DNA of 64,000 bases from Sporocytophaga myxococcoides DSM 11118. GTDB lineage: Bacteria > Bacteroidota > Bacteroidia > Cytophagales > Cytophagaceae. The notes below the pieces were generated by a model that was not told where the DNA came from, did no database searches, and saw only the letters and a program-made list of their open reading frames with translations. Where the stretch lies: NCBI RefSeq assembly GCF_000426725.1, contig NZ_KE384561.1, positions 289,092 to 353,091 on the forward strand, given 5' to 3'. Made by a program: the position numbers and the translations under genes. This document shows positions 24,744 to 34,361 of the stretch, one piece after another; the first letter of the stretch is position 1, and each line of letters opens with the position of its first letter.

Positions 24744-26639
24744 GTGATTCAAATTGTAAGGTATTTTTTAATGGTCGTTTTACTTTTCCAATACTTTTAT
24801 AGTTTGGGACAGGAAAAATTTGATTTATCTGCCGACACTATTTGTGTCGGAGATTTATTAACAATTTCCGACGACAATAAACCAAATACTTATTACAATT
24901 TTCAAGGATTAAAATCTGACACCTGCGGCACCATTCCAAATGCCATTACATATGATAATTATGTTGCCTGCAAATCATATACTTACAAAAAATCCGGAAC
25001 ATACGTCATAGATCAGATTATCAATAGCTACACTGCCAAGAAGACTGTAGTTGTTATGGATAAAAGACTTCCTGAGTTTGAAGTATTCAAGTGTATCAGT
25101 AATCAAGTCAAAATTCGTATAACAGATACTTATTATCATGAATATTTACTTGATTATGGCATAGGCCCCGTTGCTGTTAATTCAGGGCAGGAGCTTATTG
25201 TAACATTATCAGGGCCAACTGCTATTACCTTAACTGGTAGATTCAGACCTACTTTATGTGGTGCTCCTGCTGTTAAAAGTGTTACGCCGTACATGGCTTT
25301 ACCTCTACCCAGATTAAATAAAGTGACGGTTACAGAATTAAGCTCCACTAAAGGCAGCATCAATCTGGCTCTTTCTCTGGACCCAACTTTTAATCAATAC
25401 AAGATAGAGAGAGATATTAATTATTCAGGAACATTCACCCCTATAGATACTATTATTGATGGCTCAACGGCAGGAATAGTATATGGAAATCTTAACACCA
25501 CCAATGACGTATATTGTTATCGTATTACAGCATTCGATGACTGCAATAATACTGCTTCGTCCGAGACCATCTGTTCAAATACTTTCTCTGTAACAGCTTC
25601 CAATAATGTAAACGACATAATCTGGAGCCAATACAATGGCCCCAACTTTCAGAGTTATGAAATCTTGAAAAACAGCCTGTCTCTAGCGACTATTACGGCA
25701 AATGGCACTGTATCCATTAATGATACAGACATCAAGTGCGGCAAGGAAGATTGTTATAAATTAATCACACATCTTTCCACTGGTAAAATATCAGAATCAG
25801 GTTCCATTTGTGCCAAAGGAGTTTCCACCAATCTACCTCCTGCTATTGATAACCTGAATTCAACTTTTGAAAATAACCAGGTGAAATTAGTATGGAGTTC
25901 ATCTATTTCCTCCATTCCTCAGATAAGCATATTAAAAAGTACCAATGGTGGCACACTTGAAAAAATTGCGGAGGTAAAACAAGCTCCGTTTTACGTAGCA
26001 ACATACGATTTACAGAATCCAGCTTGTTTTCAAACTGAATTTTCAGACTCTTGTGGAAATAAATCACCGTTGAGCAACCAGACTTGTCCAATGATTCTCA
26101 ATATGGAAGAATCAGAAACTGAAAACACTCTGCAGTGGACACCATACTCAGGTTTTATTTCAGGCGTTTCAAAATACATAATAGTAAAATCAGACCTTTC
26201 AGGTAATATTGTAAAAGAAATCGATGCTGGTAGCAGCCTTTCTTTTACAGACACGGAAATTGATCCTCACACTTCTGTTGGGTTTACTTATTACATAAAA
26301 GCAATGCCGGCAGGAACTGAATTACTCCCCTTTTCACAGTCTAATTTAAAAACGGTAAAGTACGAAATACAGATATTCACACCGACTGCATTTACTCCAG
26401 ACAAAGATGGCATTAATGATATTTTTATACCAAAAGGTAAATTTTTTACTGAATTTGAAATGACAGTTTTTAACAGATGGGGAGAAATAGTATTTCACAG
26501 TTCCGATATTAATAGTGGTTGGGATGGCTTTTATAAAGGAGATGTTGCTCAAAAAGATAGTTATGCTTATCTGATAAAAGCAAAGGATAATCGAGGAAGA
26601 GAAAAGGTATATAAAGGAACAGTAACATTGTTAAGATAA
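24744..26639 (+). CDS. T9SS type B secreted protein with gliding-motility-associated C-terminal domain
   Basis: 631 residues starting at a GTG (24744). Signal peptide MIQIVRYFLMVVLLFQYFYSLGQ, several fibronectin-III/Ig-like repeats (for example residues about 190-280, 370-450, 455-540), and a C-terminal CHU_C domain beginning FTPTAFTPDKDGINDIF and ending VYKGTVTLLR, with FNRWGEIVF and WDGFYKG as hallmarks. This domain targets cargo to the type IX secretion system, so the protein is probably displayed on or released from the cell surface. It is placed 9 bp after hisS; functional linkage is not implied. Confidence 0.9.
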   Translation: MIQIVRYFLMVVLLFQYFYSLGQEKFDLSADTICVGDLLTISDDNKPNTYYNFQGLKSDTCGTIPNAITYDNYVACKSYTYKKSGTYVIDQIINSYTAKKTVVVMDKRLPEFEVFKCISNQVKIRITDTYYHEYLLDYGIGPVAVNSGQELIVTLSGPTAITLTGRFRPTLCGAPAVKSVTPYMALPLPRLNKVTVTELSSTKGSINLALSLDPTFNQYKIERDINYSGTFTPIDTIIDGSTAGIVYGNLNTTNDVYCYRITAFDDCNNTASSETICSNTFSVTASNNVNDIIWSQYNGPNFQSYEILKNSLSLATITANGTVSINDTDIKCGKEDCYKLITHLSTGKISESGSICAKGVSTNLPPAIDNLNSTFENNQVKLVWSSSISSIPQISILKSTNGGTLEKIAEVKQAPFYVATYDLQNPACFQTEFSDSCGNKSPLSNQTCPMILNMEESETENTLQWTPYSGFISGVSKYIIVKSDLSGNIVKEIDAGSSLSFTDTEIDPHTSVGFTYYIKAMPAGTELLPFSQSNLKTVKYEIQIFTPTAFTPDKDGINDIFIPKGKFFTEFEMTVFNRWGEIVFHSSDINSGWDGFYKGDVAQKDSYAYLIKAKDNRGREKVYKGTVTLLR

Positions 26640-26671
26640 AATCTTAGATTTGAAAAAAAATTGATATAGAC

Positions 26672-27004
26672 ATGTTTGATATGATGAACATGCTTGGAAA
26701 AATAAAAGAAGTACAAGCAAGAGTAAAAGAAGCTAAAGACAATCTAGTAAACATCACCGTTACTTCCGAAGCCGGAGCAGGAATGGTTAAAGCAACTATC
26801 AATGGTCACCGCAAAATAGTAAAACTGGACATTGATCCGGAAATGCTTAAGGGTAATGACAAAGAAATGATTCAGGACTTGGTGGTAGCAGCAGTAAATA
26901 AAGGGATGGAAGAAATTGAAGAAAAGATCAAAGAAAGTCTTAAAAAGTCAACAGAGGGCCTATTGCCAAATATACCGGGATTGGATTTAGGAAATTTAAT
27001 TTAA
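26672..27004 (+). CDS. YbaB/EbfC nucleoid-associated protein
   Basis: 110 residues, family length. Begins MFDMMNMLGKIKEVQARVKEA and carries the conserved VTSEAGAGMVKATINGHRKIVKLDIDPEML. It is a small dimeric DNA-binding protein of the nucleoid. In many bacteria it sits beside dnaX/recR, but here it is flanked by a secreted protein and a glycosyltransferase that starts 1 bp after its stop. Confidence 0.93.
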   Translation: MFDMMNMLGKIKEVQARVKEAKDNLVNITVTSEAGAGMVKATINGHRKIVKLDIDPEMLKGNDKEMIQDLVVAAVNKGMEEIEEKIKESLKKSTEGLLPNIPGLDLGNLI

Positions 27005-27005
27005 C

Positions 27006-28025
27006 ATGAAAGTAGCAGTAGTCATCCTTAATTGGAATGGCTTAACATTTTTAAAGAAGTTTTTACCTGACGTAATAAAATATAGTCCGGAAGCCACTGT
27101 TTACGTAGCTGACAATAATTCATTTGACAAAAGTATTGAATATGTCAAGGAAAATCATCCGGAAGTAAAAGTTATTCAATTACCCAAAAATGAAGGGTTT
27201 TGCAAAGGTTATAATTCAGCCTTGAATCAAATCGAGGCTGAGTATTATGTACTATTAAACTCAGATGTACAGATAACCTCAGGATGGATAAGACCAATAA
27301 TTGACCTTATGGACTCAGATCCTTTAATTGCAGCTTGCCAACCGAAGATCAAATCATTTATAGAGCCGGAATATTTTGAATATGCTGGAGCTGCCGGAGG
27401 GTTTATTGATTATTTAGGCTACCCATTTTGCAGAGGTCGGATATTTGAGAAATTGGAAAAAGACAAAGGGCAGTATAATGACAACCGCGAAATCTTCTGG
27501 GCAACAGGTGCATGTATGTTCATAAAGGCTGAGCTTTTTCATAAAGCAGGAGGCTTTGATGACGATTTTTTTGCACATATGGAAGAAATTGATCTCTGCT
27601 GGAGACTGAAAAGGTTGGGTTATAAAATAATGTATTGCGGACAATCTGAAGTCTTTCACGTAGGAGGAGGTACGCTTTCAGCGACAAACCCACAAAAGAC
27701 TTATTTAAATTTCAGAAATAATCTTGCATTATTAATTAAAAATCATTCTGAAAAGCATTTTTTAAGAACGATTTTCATCCGAATGTTATTAGATGGCGTA
27801 GCAGCATTTAAATTATTATTCTCTGATTCCTATAAGCATTTTAACGCGGTCATCAAAGCCCATTTCAGTGTATATGGTCAGTATAAAAAACTATATGTAA
27901 AGAGAGTGCGCCTGAAAAAGGCAGGTTACCAGTATCTGTCAGAAGACCCCACTGTTTTAAAAAAATCTCTGGTAATGCAGTTTTTTTTATATCGGAAGAA
28001 TAAATTCGGGAAATTGAATTTCTAA
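27006..28025 (+). CDS. Family 2 glycosyltransferase
   Basis: 339 residues with a GT-A fold: VVILNWNGLTFLKKFLP at the N-terminus, VADNNSFDKS, YVLLNSDVQI (metal-binding region) and FWATGACMFIKAELFHKAGGFDDDFFAHMEEIDLCWR, typical of rhamnosyl/galactofuranosyl-type GT2 enzymes. It probably acts in cell-envelope polysaccharide synthesis at the membrane; acceptor unknown. Starts 1 bp after ybaB and its 3' end overlaps the convergent pspC-like gene by 4 bp. Confidence 0.92.
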   Translation: MKVAVVILNWNGLTFLKKFLPDVIKYSPEATVYVADNNSFDKSIEYVKENHPEVKVIQLPKNEGFCKGYNSALNQIEAEYYVLLNSDVQITSGWIRPIIDLMDSDPLIAACQPKIKSFIEPEYFEYAGAAGGFIDYLGYPFCRGRIFEKLEKDKGQYNDNREIFWATGACMFIKAELFHKAGGFDDDFFAHMEEIDLCWRLKRLGYKIMYCGQSEVFHVGGGTLSATNPQKTYLNFRNNLALLIKNHSEKHFLRTIFIRMLLDGVAAFKLLFSDSYKHFNAVIKAHFSVYGQYKKLYVKRVRLKKAGYQYLSEDPTVLKKSLVMQFFLYRKNKFGKLNF

Positions 28026-28240
28026 AAATCCCAGATTGTGCTTCTTTTCCTTCTAAGATATTTATGTATATTGACCAGGAATGCCAGGAAAAGATAAATT
28101 ACTAATGGAGAACCAAAAGTTAGGAAAGAGGCGTATACGAAAAACATTCTAACGGCGGAAGAAGCGATCCCCAATTTTTCCCCAAGAGCAGAACACACGC
28201 CAAAAGCCTGTTTCTCAAAGAATGCCAGAATTTTAATCAT
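28022..28240 (-). CDS. PspC-domain membrane protein
   Basis: 72 residues. One PspC domain: FGVCSALGEKLGIASSAVRMFFVYASFL followed by a hydrophobic stretch (about 42-58) and a basic tail LRRKRS. The family includes the phage-shock sensor PspC, but this short stand-alone form has no assigned role. Overlaps the glycosyltransferase 3' end. Confidence 0.88.
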   Translation of the reverse strand: MIKILAFFEKQAFGVCSALGEKLGIASSAVRMFFVYASFLTFGSPLVIYLFLAFLVNIHKYLRRKRSTIWDF

Positions 28241-28326
28241 ATAATTGATCTTTATTGACCTATTTCAAATATAATAAAAAATATCTGAAAACTTGGAATA
28301 AGTATGAAAATTTCCTAAAGAAGATG

Positions 28327-28357
28327 TTGTATTAATTAAATTATAACGATATTTTCG
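28327..28357 (+). promoter_or_regulatory. Promoter of the OmpA/TPR lipoprotein gene
   Basis: TTG (28327-28329), 20-bp spacer, TATTTTCG (28350-28357; 7 of 8 to TAnnTTTG). Spacing is ideal. Transcription would begin near 28363, so the first in-frame ATG (28363) would be leaderless and the ATG at 28384 may be the true start. Confidence 0.55.
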
Positions 28358-28362
28358 CAACG

Positions 28363-30177
28363 ATGAAATTAAACACTTTTAATATGACCTTGAATAAAAA
28401 AGCTCCTGTTGCATTGCTTTTGACTGGTGTTTTGCTTTTAGATGGCTGTGCCCTGAAGCAAATGGTAAAGATGGCAAAAGACCAACAATTGACTGTGACC
28501 CCTTCTCCTTTGGAGGTACATGGTGACAGTGTTAAATTTGACCTTTCAGCCGCCCTTCCTCTTAAGATGCTTAAGAAGAACAAAATTTACACTTTAAATA
28601 CTGCTTACAAGTACGGAGATCAAAAAATCAACTTAGCAGATGTAGAGTTTAAATCTACTGATTTCCCGAATGCCAAAACTGAGCAACCAAAAGTAAGCAA
28701 GGCATTTTCATTTGGTTATAAACCTGAAATCGGAAATGGAGACCTTGTTGTAGTAGGAACTGCTTCAAATATTACAAAAAGCAAATCTAAGAGCTCTGCT
28801 GAAATGCCAGTTGCAAAAGGTTTGATTACAACATCCAGACTTGTAAAAGACATTTATTATTCAGCTTATGCTGAACATGGATATAATAATAAAGAAGAGT
28901 TAATTCCTGTTAATGTAGGCTTCTACTTTGAACAAGGAAGTGCTAAACTTACTAAAAAAGAAACCAAAGGTTCTGAAGCAAAAAACCTTGATGCTTTTAT
29001 AGCTAAGAAAAACGCAACTAGAACTGTTACAATTATTGGATACCACTCACCTGAAGGTACTGAAGCTAAAAACTCTAAATTGGCTGAAGAAAGAGCTAAG
29101 GTTATTGAGAAATACTACAAAGACAGAATGAAGTATTTCAACCAGAAAAATGTAATAGATTCTATCAACTTTGTTACTAAGAGTGTGTTCCAGGATTGGG
29201 AGCCTCTGAAAGCGAAATTAGATTCTACAACAGCTCTTTCTGCTGAAGAAAAATCAGAAATACTAGGAGTCATCAGTGGATCAGGAAACTTTCTTGATAA
29301 AGAAAAAGAACTTGAAAAACTGAAATCTTTCAAGAAACTTATCACTAAAGTTTACCCTGAACTAAGAACTGCAAAAACTGAGATATTAACTGTAAAACCA
29401 AAGAAAACTGATCTTCAGATTTCTCTTTTGGCTAAAGAAATCTCGGAAAAAGGTTTAAATGCAGACACTCTTAACTACAATGAATTAGCATATGCTGCAA
29501 CTCTTACTCCTATATTAACTGAGAAAGAAGCTATTTATACTGCTTTAATTAAAAAACAAGATACATGGGATGCTCACAACAATCTTGGAGCTGTATATCT
29601 TGAAATGGCTGCAAAAGCTATTGACAATGGAACTAAGATTGCCAATGCTGACAAAGCAATCAACCAACTTGAACTTTCTTTAAAAATTAAAGACAACGCT
29701 GAAGCTCGTACAAACCTAGCAGTGGCTTATCTTATCAAAGGGTTAAAAGATCAGGCAACTGCAGAAATCCAAAAAGCTGATGCTCTTCAAGCTTCTACAG
29801 AACTTAAAAAAGGTATCAATGCTGTAAAAGGAACTTTGGAAATCAAACAAGCAAAATACAATGATGCTATCCAAAGCCTTTCAAAAGCAAACGAAACTAA
29901 CGATGTGCTATACAACCTTGCATTAGCTAACCTATTAAGCAGAAACTACGATGCTGCGAAAAAAGGCTTCGAAGCTGTAACTGCAGGTAACGACAAAAAC
30001 GCATGGGGATACTACCTAACCGCAGTTACTGCTGCAAGATTAAAAGACGAAGGAACTCTTACTAAAAATCTTAAGAGAGCGGTTCAATTAGACAGCAAAC
30101 TAACTGAAAAAGCACTTAACGACGTAGAATTCCTTGAGTATCAAAACTCAGAAAACTTTAAGAATGCTATTAAATAA
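28363..30177 (+). CDS. OmpA-like/TPR lipoprotein
   Basis: 604 residues (597 if translation begins at the ATG at 28384). Lipobox LLDGC (cysteine 29 in the longer form). An OmpA-like peptidoglycan-binding half-domain lies at about 185-250 (NVGFYFEQGSAKL...IGYHSPEGTEAKNSKLAEERAKVI) and TPR-like helical repeats occupy about 385-600 (NNLGAVYLEMAAKAI, ARTNLAVAYLIKGL, YNLALANLLSRNYDAAKKGFEA). This order, OmpA in the middle and TPRs at the C-terminus, resembles PG-anchored outer-membrane lipoproteins of gliding Bacteroidetes. Codon choice is uniform and rich in A/T-ending codons and the gene has its own promoter and terminator, suggesting high expression. Confidence 0.85.
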   Translation: MKLNTFNMTLNKKAPVALLLTGVLLLDGCALKQMVKMAKDQQLTVTPSPLEVHGDSVKFDLSAALPLKMLKKNKIYTLNTAYKYGDQKINLADVEFKSTDFPNAKTEQPKVSKAFSFGYKPEIGNGDLVVVGTASNITKSKSKSSAEMPVAKGLITTSRLVKDIYYSAYAEHGYNNKEELIPVNVGFYFEQGSAKLTKKETKGSEAKNLDAFIAKKNATRTVTIIGYHSPEGTEAKNSKLAEERAKVIEKYYKDRMKYFNQKNVIDSINFVTKSVFQDWEPLKAKLDSTTALSAEEKSEILGVISGSGNFLDKEKELEKLKSFKKLITKVYPELRTAKTEILTVKPKKTDLQISLLAKEISEKGLNADTLNYNELAYAATLTPILTEKEAIYTALIKKQDTWDAHNNLGAVYLEMAAKAIDNGTKIANADKAINQLELSLKIKDNAEARTNLAVAYLIKGLKDQATAEIQKADALQASTELKKGINAVKGTLEIKQAKYNDAIQSLSKANETNDVLYNLALANLLSRNYDAAKKGFEAVTAGNDKNAWGYYLTAVTAARLKDEGTLTKNLKRAVQLDSKLTEKALNDVEFLEYQNSENFKNAIK

Positions 30178-30195
30178 GCATAAAGTGGAAAACTG

Positions 30196-30226
30196 AAAAG
30201 GGCCGCCAGAAATGGTGGCCTTTTTT
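30196..30226 (+). terminator. Terminator of the OmpA/TPR lipoprotein gene
   Basis: Stem AAAAGGCCGCC-type/GGTGGCC with loop AGAAAT (arms at 30197-30207 and 30214-30220) followed by TTTTTT. One G-T wobble. Confidence 0.85.
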
Positions 30227-30465
30227 GTTAATAGCTCATTCTGAATCTTTCTACTTAAAGAAAGACCCATATTCCCTTAATTTTAATAAGTATTTATCCA
30301 CCGTCATTCCTCTCTGAGAATTACACCTACTCATATATTAACCAAACGAGATCCTGTAAACCAAATGATTAAGGATTCCCCTTTTTAAAATCAATAATTA
30401 AAATCAAGGCCTATGAGGAATATTGGACAACAGACTGTAATATTTATAACCTTTTTGTTATTTTA

Positions 30466-30497
30466 TTGGGTTTTAAACCCTTAAATTTTTATTTTTG
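30466..30497 (+). promoter_or_regulatory. pdhB promoter with an adjoining palindrome
   Basis: TATTTTTG at 30490-30497 matches TAnnTTTG; TTG at 30466-30468 lies 21 bp upstream. A perfect dyad GGGTTTTAAACCC (30468-30480) sits between the two boxes, beginning at the last base of the -33 element, an ideal position for a repressor operator. Confidence 0.5.
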
Positions 30498-30517
30498 TTG
30501 CAAACATTTTAGTAACT

Positions 30518-31495
30518 ATGAGAGAGATTCAATTTAGAGAAGCCTTAAGAGAAGCCATGTCTGAAGAAATGAGAAGAGATGATAAAGTGTTTCTTATGGG
30601 TGAAGAAGTGGCTGAATACAATGGTGCATATAAAGTGAGTCAGGGAATGCTTGACGAGTTTGGCCCCAAAAGAGTTATTGATACTCCTATTGCAGAGCTT
30701 GGTTTTGCAGGTATCGGTGTAGGAGCTGCCATGAATGGTTTAAGACCAATTGTGGAATTTATGACATTCAACTTTTCGCTTGTCGCTATTGACCAGATTA
30801 TCAATAGTGCAGCAAAATTAATGTCAATGTCTGGCGGGCAATATTCCGCTCCTATGGTTTTCAGAGGACCAACAGGGAACGCAGGTATGCTTAGCTCTCA
30901 GCATAGCCAGAACTTTGAAAACTGGTATGCAAACTGCCCTGGTCTTAAAGTTGTAGTTCCTTCTACTCCTGCAGATGCTAAAGGACTTTTAAAAGCTTCT
31001 ATCAGAGATAACGACCCTGTTATTTTTATGGAATCTGAATTGATGTATGGAGATAAAGGAGCTGTTCCTGAAGGTGAATATCTTACTCCAATCGGTACTG
31101 CTGATATCAAAAGAGAAGGTACTGATGTTACTATTGTGTCATTTGGAAAGTTTATGAAAGTTGCCCTCAGTGCAGCTCAAGAACTTGCTAATGAAGGTAT
31201 TTCTGCAGAAGTTGTAGATTTAAGAACTGTAAGGCCAATTGATTATAAAACAATTGTAGAATCTGTTAAAAAAACAAATAGATTAGTTATTGTTGAAGAA
31301 GCATGGCCGCTTGCGAGTATTTCATCTGAAATTGCATACCACGTACAAAGATATGCGTTTGACTACCTGGATGCTCCTGTCGGAAGAGTGACCAACAGAG
31401 ATCTTCCTCTACCTTATGCACCAACTCTGATTGAAGTAATTCTTCCAAACGTTAAGAGAACTGTAGAAGCTGCAAAGTCTGTATTATACAGATAG
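30518..31495 (+). CDS. pdhB: Pyruvate dehydrogenase E1 component, beta subunit
   Basis: 325 residues, the expected length of the separate beta subunit. Landmarks: [18 protein letters not shown] start, [59 protein letters not shown], and a transketolase C-terminal domain ([35 protein letters not shown]). With the alpha subunit it binds thiamine diphosphate and decarboxylates pyruvate for acetyl-CoA. The alpha gene is not adjacent, so the subunits are encoded apart. Confidence 0.95.
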   Translation: MREIQFREALREAMSEEMRRDDKVFLMGEEVAEYNGAYKVSQGMLDEFGPKRVIDTPIAELGFAGIGVGAAMNGLRPIVEFMTFNFSLVAIDQIINSAAKLMSMSGGQYSAPMVFRGPTGNAGMLSSQHSQNFENWYANCPGLKVVVPSTPADAKGLLKASIRDNDPVIFMESELMYGDKGAVPEGEYLTPIGTADIKREGTDVTIVSFGKFMKVALSAAQELANEGISAEVVDLRTVRPIDYKTIVESVKKTNRLVIVEEAWPLASISSEIAYHVQRYAFDYLDAPVGRVTNRDLPLPYAPTLIEVILPNVKRTVEAAKSVLYR

Positions 31496-31521
31496 TAGGT
31501 TTTTCTATATCACATAATTAT

Positions 31522-31549
31522 CAGGCTGCCCCAAAGGCAGCCTGTTTTA
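31522..31549 (+). terminator. pdhB terminator
   Basis: CAGGCTGCC (31522-31530)/GGCAGCCTG (31536-31544), loop CCAAA, followed by TTTTA. Confidence 0.88.
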
Positions 31550-31668
31550 TTGTATACCATCCTTTTTAAATATTACCAGCTAACCAAATTTTCAAATCAT
31601 CGTATTTATTTTTTAGTCAATCTTAAGTAGATTAACTATTACCTTTCCCTATAAAACTTTACTTATCA

Positions 31669-32691
31669 ATGAGAACCATTTACCTACTCTTAGCTCTGGT
31701 CTTAATTTCGTCCTGCAGCAAAAAGGGCATTATAACCATGAATGTGCTTGAGCCGGCAGTAGTTAGGGTACATCCTGCCATAAAAAGGCTTGGAGTAATA
31801 AACAGAACACTACCTGCTCAAAAAACTAAACCTCTAGACGATTTAGAAAAGTTATTAACCCTTGAAGGCATGAATATGGACAAAGAAGGGGCAGATGCAA
31901 GCTTCACAGCTGTCCAAAATGAACTTGCAGGTGATAGATTCAATGTGGTTCCAATCGACAAAAATGATCTAAAAACCTTGGGTGCCGGAGTTTTTCCAAA
32001 TTCACTTCCACTTTCAACTGTTTCTCAACTTTGTCAGACATATCAAGTTGATGCAATTTTATCTCTTGAGTTTTTTGATACAGATTCAAAATTGGCTGTT
32101 AATGTAGCGAACACAACTATTCCAACCCCTTTAGGAAATGTTCCGGGAATTGTCCATAACGCAACATTGAACACGATTGTAAAAACAGGATGGCGCATTT
32201 ATGATCCACAGGGTTCACTAGTCATAATGGATGAATATCACCTGGACAGAAATTTTGTTTCACACAGTCAAGGAGTAAATCCAATGGAAGCTGTAAAAGC
32301 ATTAGTAAATAGAAAAGAGGTGGTAACACGTCTGGGTAGAGAATCCGGTACCATTTATGCAGATAGGTTACTTCCATATTGGACACGTGTTTCCAGAGAC
32401 TATTATATAAGAGGTAATAATGCTTTAAAAATTGCGACGAGAAAAGCCAGAGCCGGCAATTGGGATGGAGCTGCAGAAATTTGGAAAACTGAAAGTTCAA
32501 ATTCTGACCCCAAAATTGCTGGAAGAGCTGCTTACAATTATGCTATAATTCATGAAATAAATGGTGACCTAGATTCAGCAATGAAATGGGCTCAAAAAGC
32601 TTATGAAGATTATAATGTTAAATTAGCCTTGAAGTATACCAGAATCTTAAGAAACAGAATGGCAAGGGTTCAAGCACTTAACAATAATTAA
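31669..32691 (+). CDS. DUF6340 lipoprotein
   Basis: 340 residues with lipoprotein signal (MRTIYLLLALVLISSC, lipobox cysteine C16). The middle carries AILSLEFFDTDS and WRIYDPQGSLVIMDEY; the C-terminal quarter has a TPR-like segment (AGRAAYNYAIIHEINGDLDSAMKWAQKAYE). The architecture fits the Bacteroidetes DUF6340 family, an extracytoplasmic protein of unknown function. It is monocistronic and convergent with ffh across a strong bidirectional terminator. Confidence 0.82.
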   Translation: MRTIYLLLALVLISSCSKKGIITMNVLEPAVVRVHPAIKRLGVINRTLPAQKTKPLDDLEKLLTLEGMNMDKEGADASFTAVQNELAGDRFNVVPIDKNDLKTLGAGVFPNSLPLSTVSQLCQTYQVDAILSLEFFDTDSKLAVNVANTTIPTPLGNVPGIVHNATLNTIVKTGWRIYDPQGSLVIMDEYHLDRNFVSHSQGVNPMEAVKALVNRKEVVTRLGRESGTIYADRLLPYWTRVSRDYYIRGNNALKIATRKARAGNWDGAAEIWKTESSNSDPKIAGRAAYNYAIIHEINGDLDSAMKWAQKAYEDYNVKLALKYTRILRNRMARVQALNNN

Positions 32692-32711
32692 ATTATATAA
32701 TTAAGTCACTG

Positions 32712-32760
32712 ATGAAATAAAAAGGGCCACTTAATAATTAAGAGGCCCTTTTTATTTCAT
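32712..32760. terminator. Strong bidirectional terminator
   Basis: A 17-bp perfect inverted repeat, arms at 32712-32728 and 32744-32760, core GGGCC/GGCCC with A-run on the left and T-run on the right. Lies between convergent DUF6340 and ffh genes. Confidence 0.9.
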
Positions 32761-32777
32761 AATTAAATTTTAGTTAT

Positions 32778-34103
32778 CTATCTACCGAATGCATTCATAT
32801 TAGGCATTCCTTTTTTCCCCATCTTATTCATATTCTTCATTAGCTTTCTCATATCAGAGAATTGCTTGATAAGATTATTGACCTGCTGAATAGAAGTACC
32901 ACTACCATCCGCAATCCTCTTTCTTCTACTACCATTAATGATATCCGGATTTTCTCTTTCCTCTAAAGTCATAGCTCTGATGATAGCTTCAATAGGTTTA
33001 AATGCATTATCATCAATATCTATATCCTTCATCATTTTATTCATACCAGGAATCATTCCAACCAGATCCTTAATACTACCCATCTTCTTAATCTGCTGAA
33101 TCTGAGCTAAGAAATCGTCAAAGCTAAATTGATTTTTTCTTATTTTCTGATTCAGCTTTTTCGCTTCCTCTTCATCAAAAACCTGCTGTGCTCTTTCCAC
33201 AAGTGAAATCACATCTCCCATTCCCAGTATCCTTTGAGCCATACGGTCAGGATAGAAAAGGTCTAGCGCCTCCATTTTCTCACCTGTACTGATGAATTTA
33301 ATAGGCTTGTCTACAACTGCTCTGATTGATAATGCCGCACCACCTCTAGTATCACCATCAAGTTTGGTTAGAACTACGCCATCAAAATTTAAACGCTCAT
33401 TGAAGGTTTTAGCTGTATTTACAGCATCCTGACCAGTCATGGAATCAACGACAAATAGAGTTTCCGAAGGTTTAACAGAAGCTTTTACTTCCTCAATTTC
33501 CTTCATCATTTGCTCATCTATCGCAAGACGACCGGCAGTATCGACGATTACAAGTTTCTTATTATTCTTTTTTGCGTGTTCAATTGCATTTTTAGCAATC
33601 TGAACAGCATTTTTATTTTCAGGCTCTGAATAAACCTCCACTCCTACCTGCTCCCCAAGAACTTTAAGCTGATCAATCGCCGCTGGTCTATATATATCAC
33701 AGGCTGCCAGTAATACATTTTTATTCTGTTTCTTTAAATAACTGGCAAGTTTCGCGGAGAAAGTAGTTTTACCTGATCCTTGCAAACCTGCTATTAGTAT
33801 AACAGCCGGATCTCCTTTGGTATTGATATCCTCTTTGGTGCCTCCCATCAGTTCGGTAAGCTCCTCACTGACAATTTTAACAAGAAGCTGTCCAGGAGAA
33901 ACAGCGATAAGCACCTCACGGCCTAATGCTTTTTCTCTGATACTATCTGTTACAGATTTTGCAACCTTATAATTTACGTCGGCATCGATAAGCGCCTTTC
34001 TGATTTCCTTAACTGTAGCAGCTACGTTAATTTCAGTTATTTTTCCCTGCCCTTTAAGCGTTTTTAAGGCTTTATCAATTTTTGAACTTAAACTTTCGAA
34101 CAT
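32778..34103 (-). CDS. ffh: Signal recognition particle protein Ffh
   Basis: 441 residues. N domain (1-90), SRP GTPase G domain with G1 GLQGSGKTTFSAKLA, G3 DTAGRL and G4 TKLDGDTRGGAALS, then the methionine-rich M domain (about 300-435) with IPGMNKMMKD, SRRKRIADGSGTS and MRKLMKNMNKMGKKGMPNMN. It binds 4.5S RNA and targets nascent membrane proteins to the translocon with FtsY. No 4.5S RNA gene was noticed nearby. Confidence 0.97.
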   Translation of the reverse strand: MFESLSSKIDKALKTLKGQGKITEINVAATVKEIRKALIDADVNYKVAKSVTDSIREKALGREVLIAVSPGQLLVKIVSEELTELMGGTKEDINTKGDPAVILIAGLQGSGKTTFSAKLASYLKKQNKNVLLAACDIYRPAAIDQLKVLGEQVGVEVYSEPENKNAVQIAKNAIEHAKKNNKKLVIVDTAGRLAIDEQMMKEIEEVKASVKPSETLFVVDSMTGQDAVNTAKTFNERLNFDGVVLTKLDGDTRGGAALSIRAVVDKPIKFISTGEKMEALDLFYPDRMAQRILGMGDVISLVERAQQVFDEEEAKKLNQKIRKNQFSFDDFLAQIQQIKKMGSIKDLVGMIPGMNKMMKDIDIDDNAFKPIEAIIRAMTLEERENPDIINGSRRKRIADGSGTSIQQVNNLIKQFSDMRKLMKNMNKMGKKGMPNMNAFGR

Positions 34104-34361
34104 ATTTTATCAGTATTGAACCACAAAATTAAGAAATACCTTGAATTCTGTCAGAATTTAAGAAGTAATTTTCAGTTGATTAATTGAATTTTAGACACTT
34201 TTTCTTTTTTTAAAGAAAACTTTAATCAACTGATACAACCTTTTTCTCAAAAAAAGCATCTAGTAATAAGGAGTTTTAATTAAAGAGAACCTGACATCTT
34301 TTTTGATTGTTCACTTTTTTAAAAAGAAAATTATTTTTAAAAAATTTATCCCTGAAAGGGA

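Larger units (their letters stand above)
30178..30517 (+). other. 340-bp gap: terminator, then AT-rich pdhB leader
   Basis: Non-coding in all frames as far as I can see. It contains the terminator at 30196-30226 and, at its right end, the pdhB promoter region with a 13-bp palindrome. The middle (about 30230-30450) is AT-rich with no feature I can name. Confidence 0.6.

Noticed and set aside
24744-26639. Adhesin or enzyme role for the T9SS protein
   Set aside because: Only Ig/FN3-like repeats and the targeting domain are visible; no catalytic module.
30294-30303. TTTATCCACC in the pdhB leader as a DnaA box
   Set aside because: Single 8/9 match without neighbours, unlike the cluster at 19002-19137.
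30452-30457. TTTTTG as the pdhB -33 box
   Set aside because: It is 33 bp from the -7 box, beyond known spacing; the TTG at 30466 fits better.
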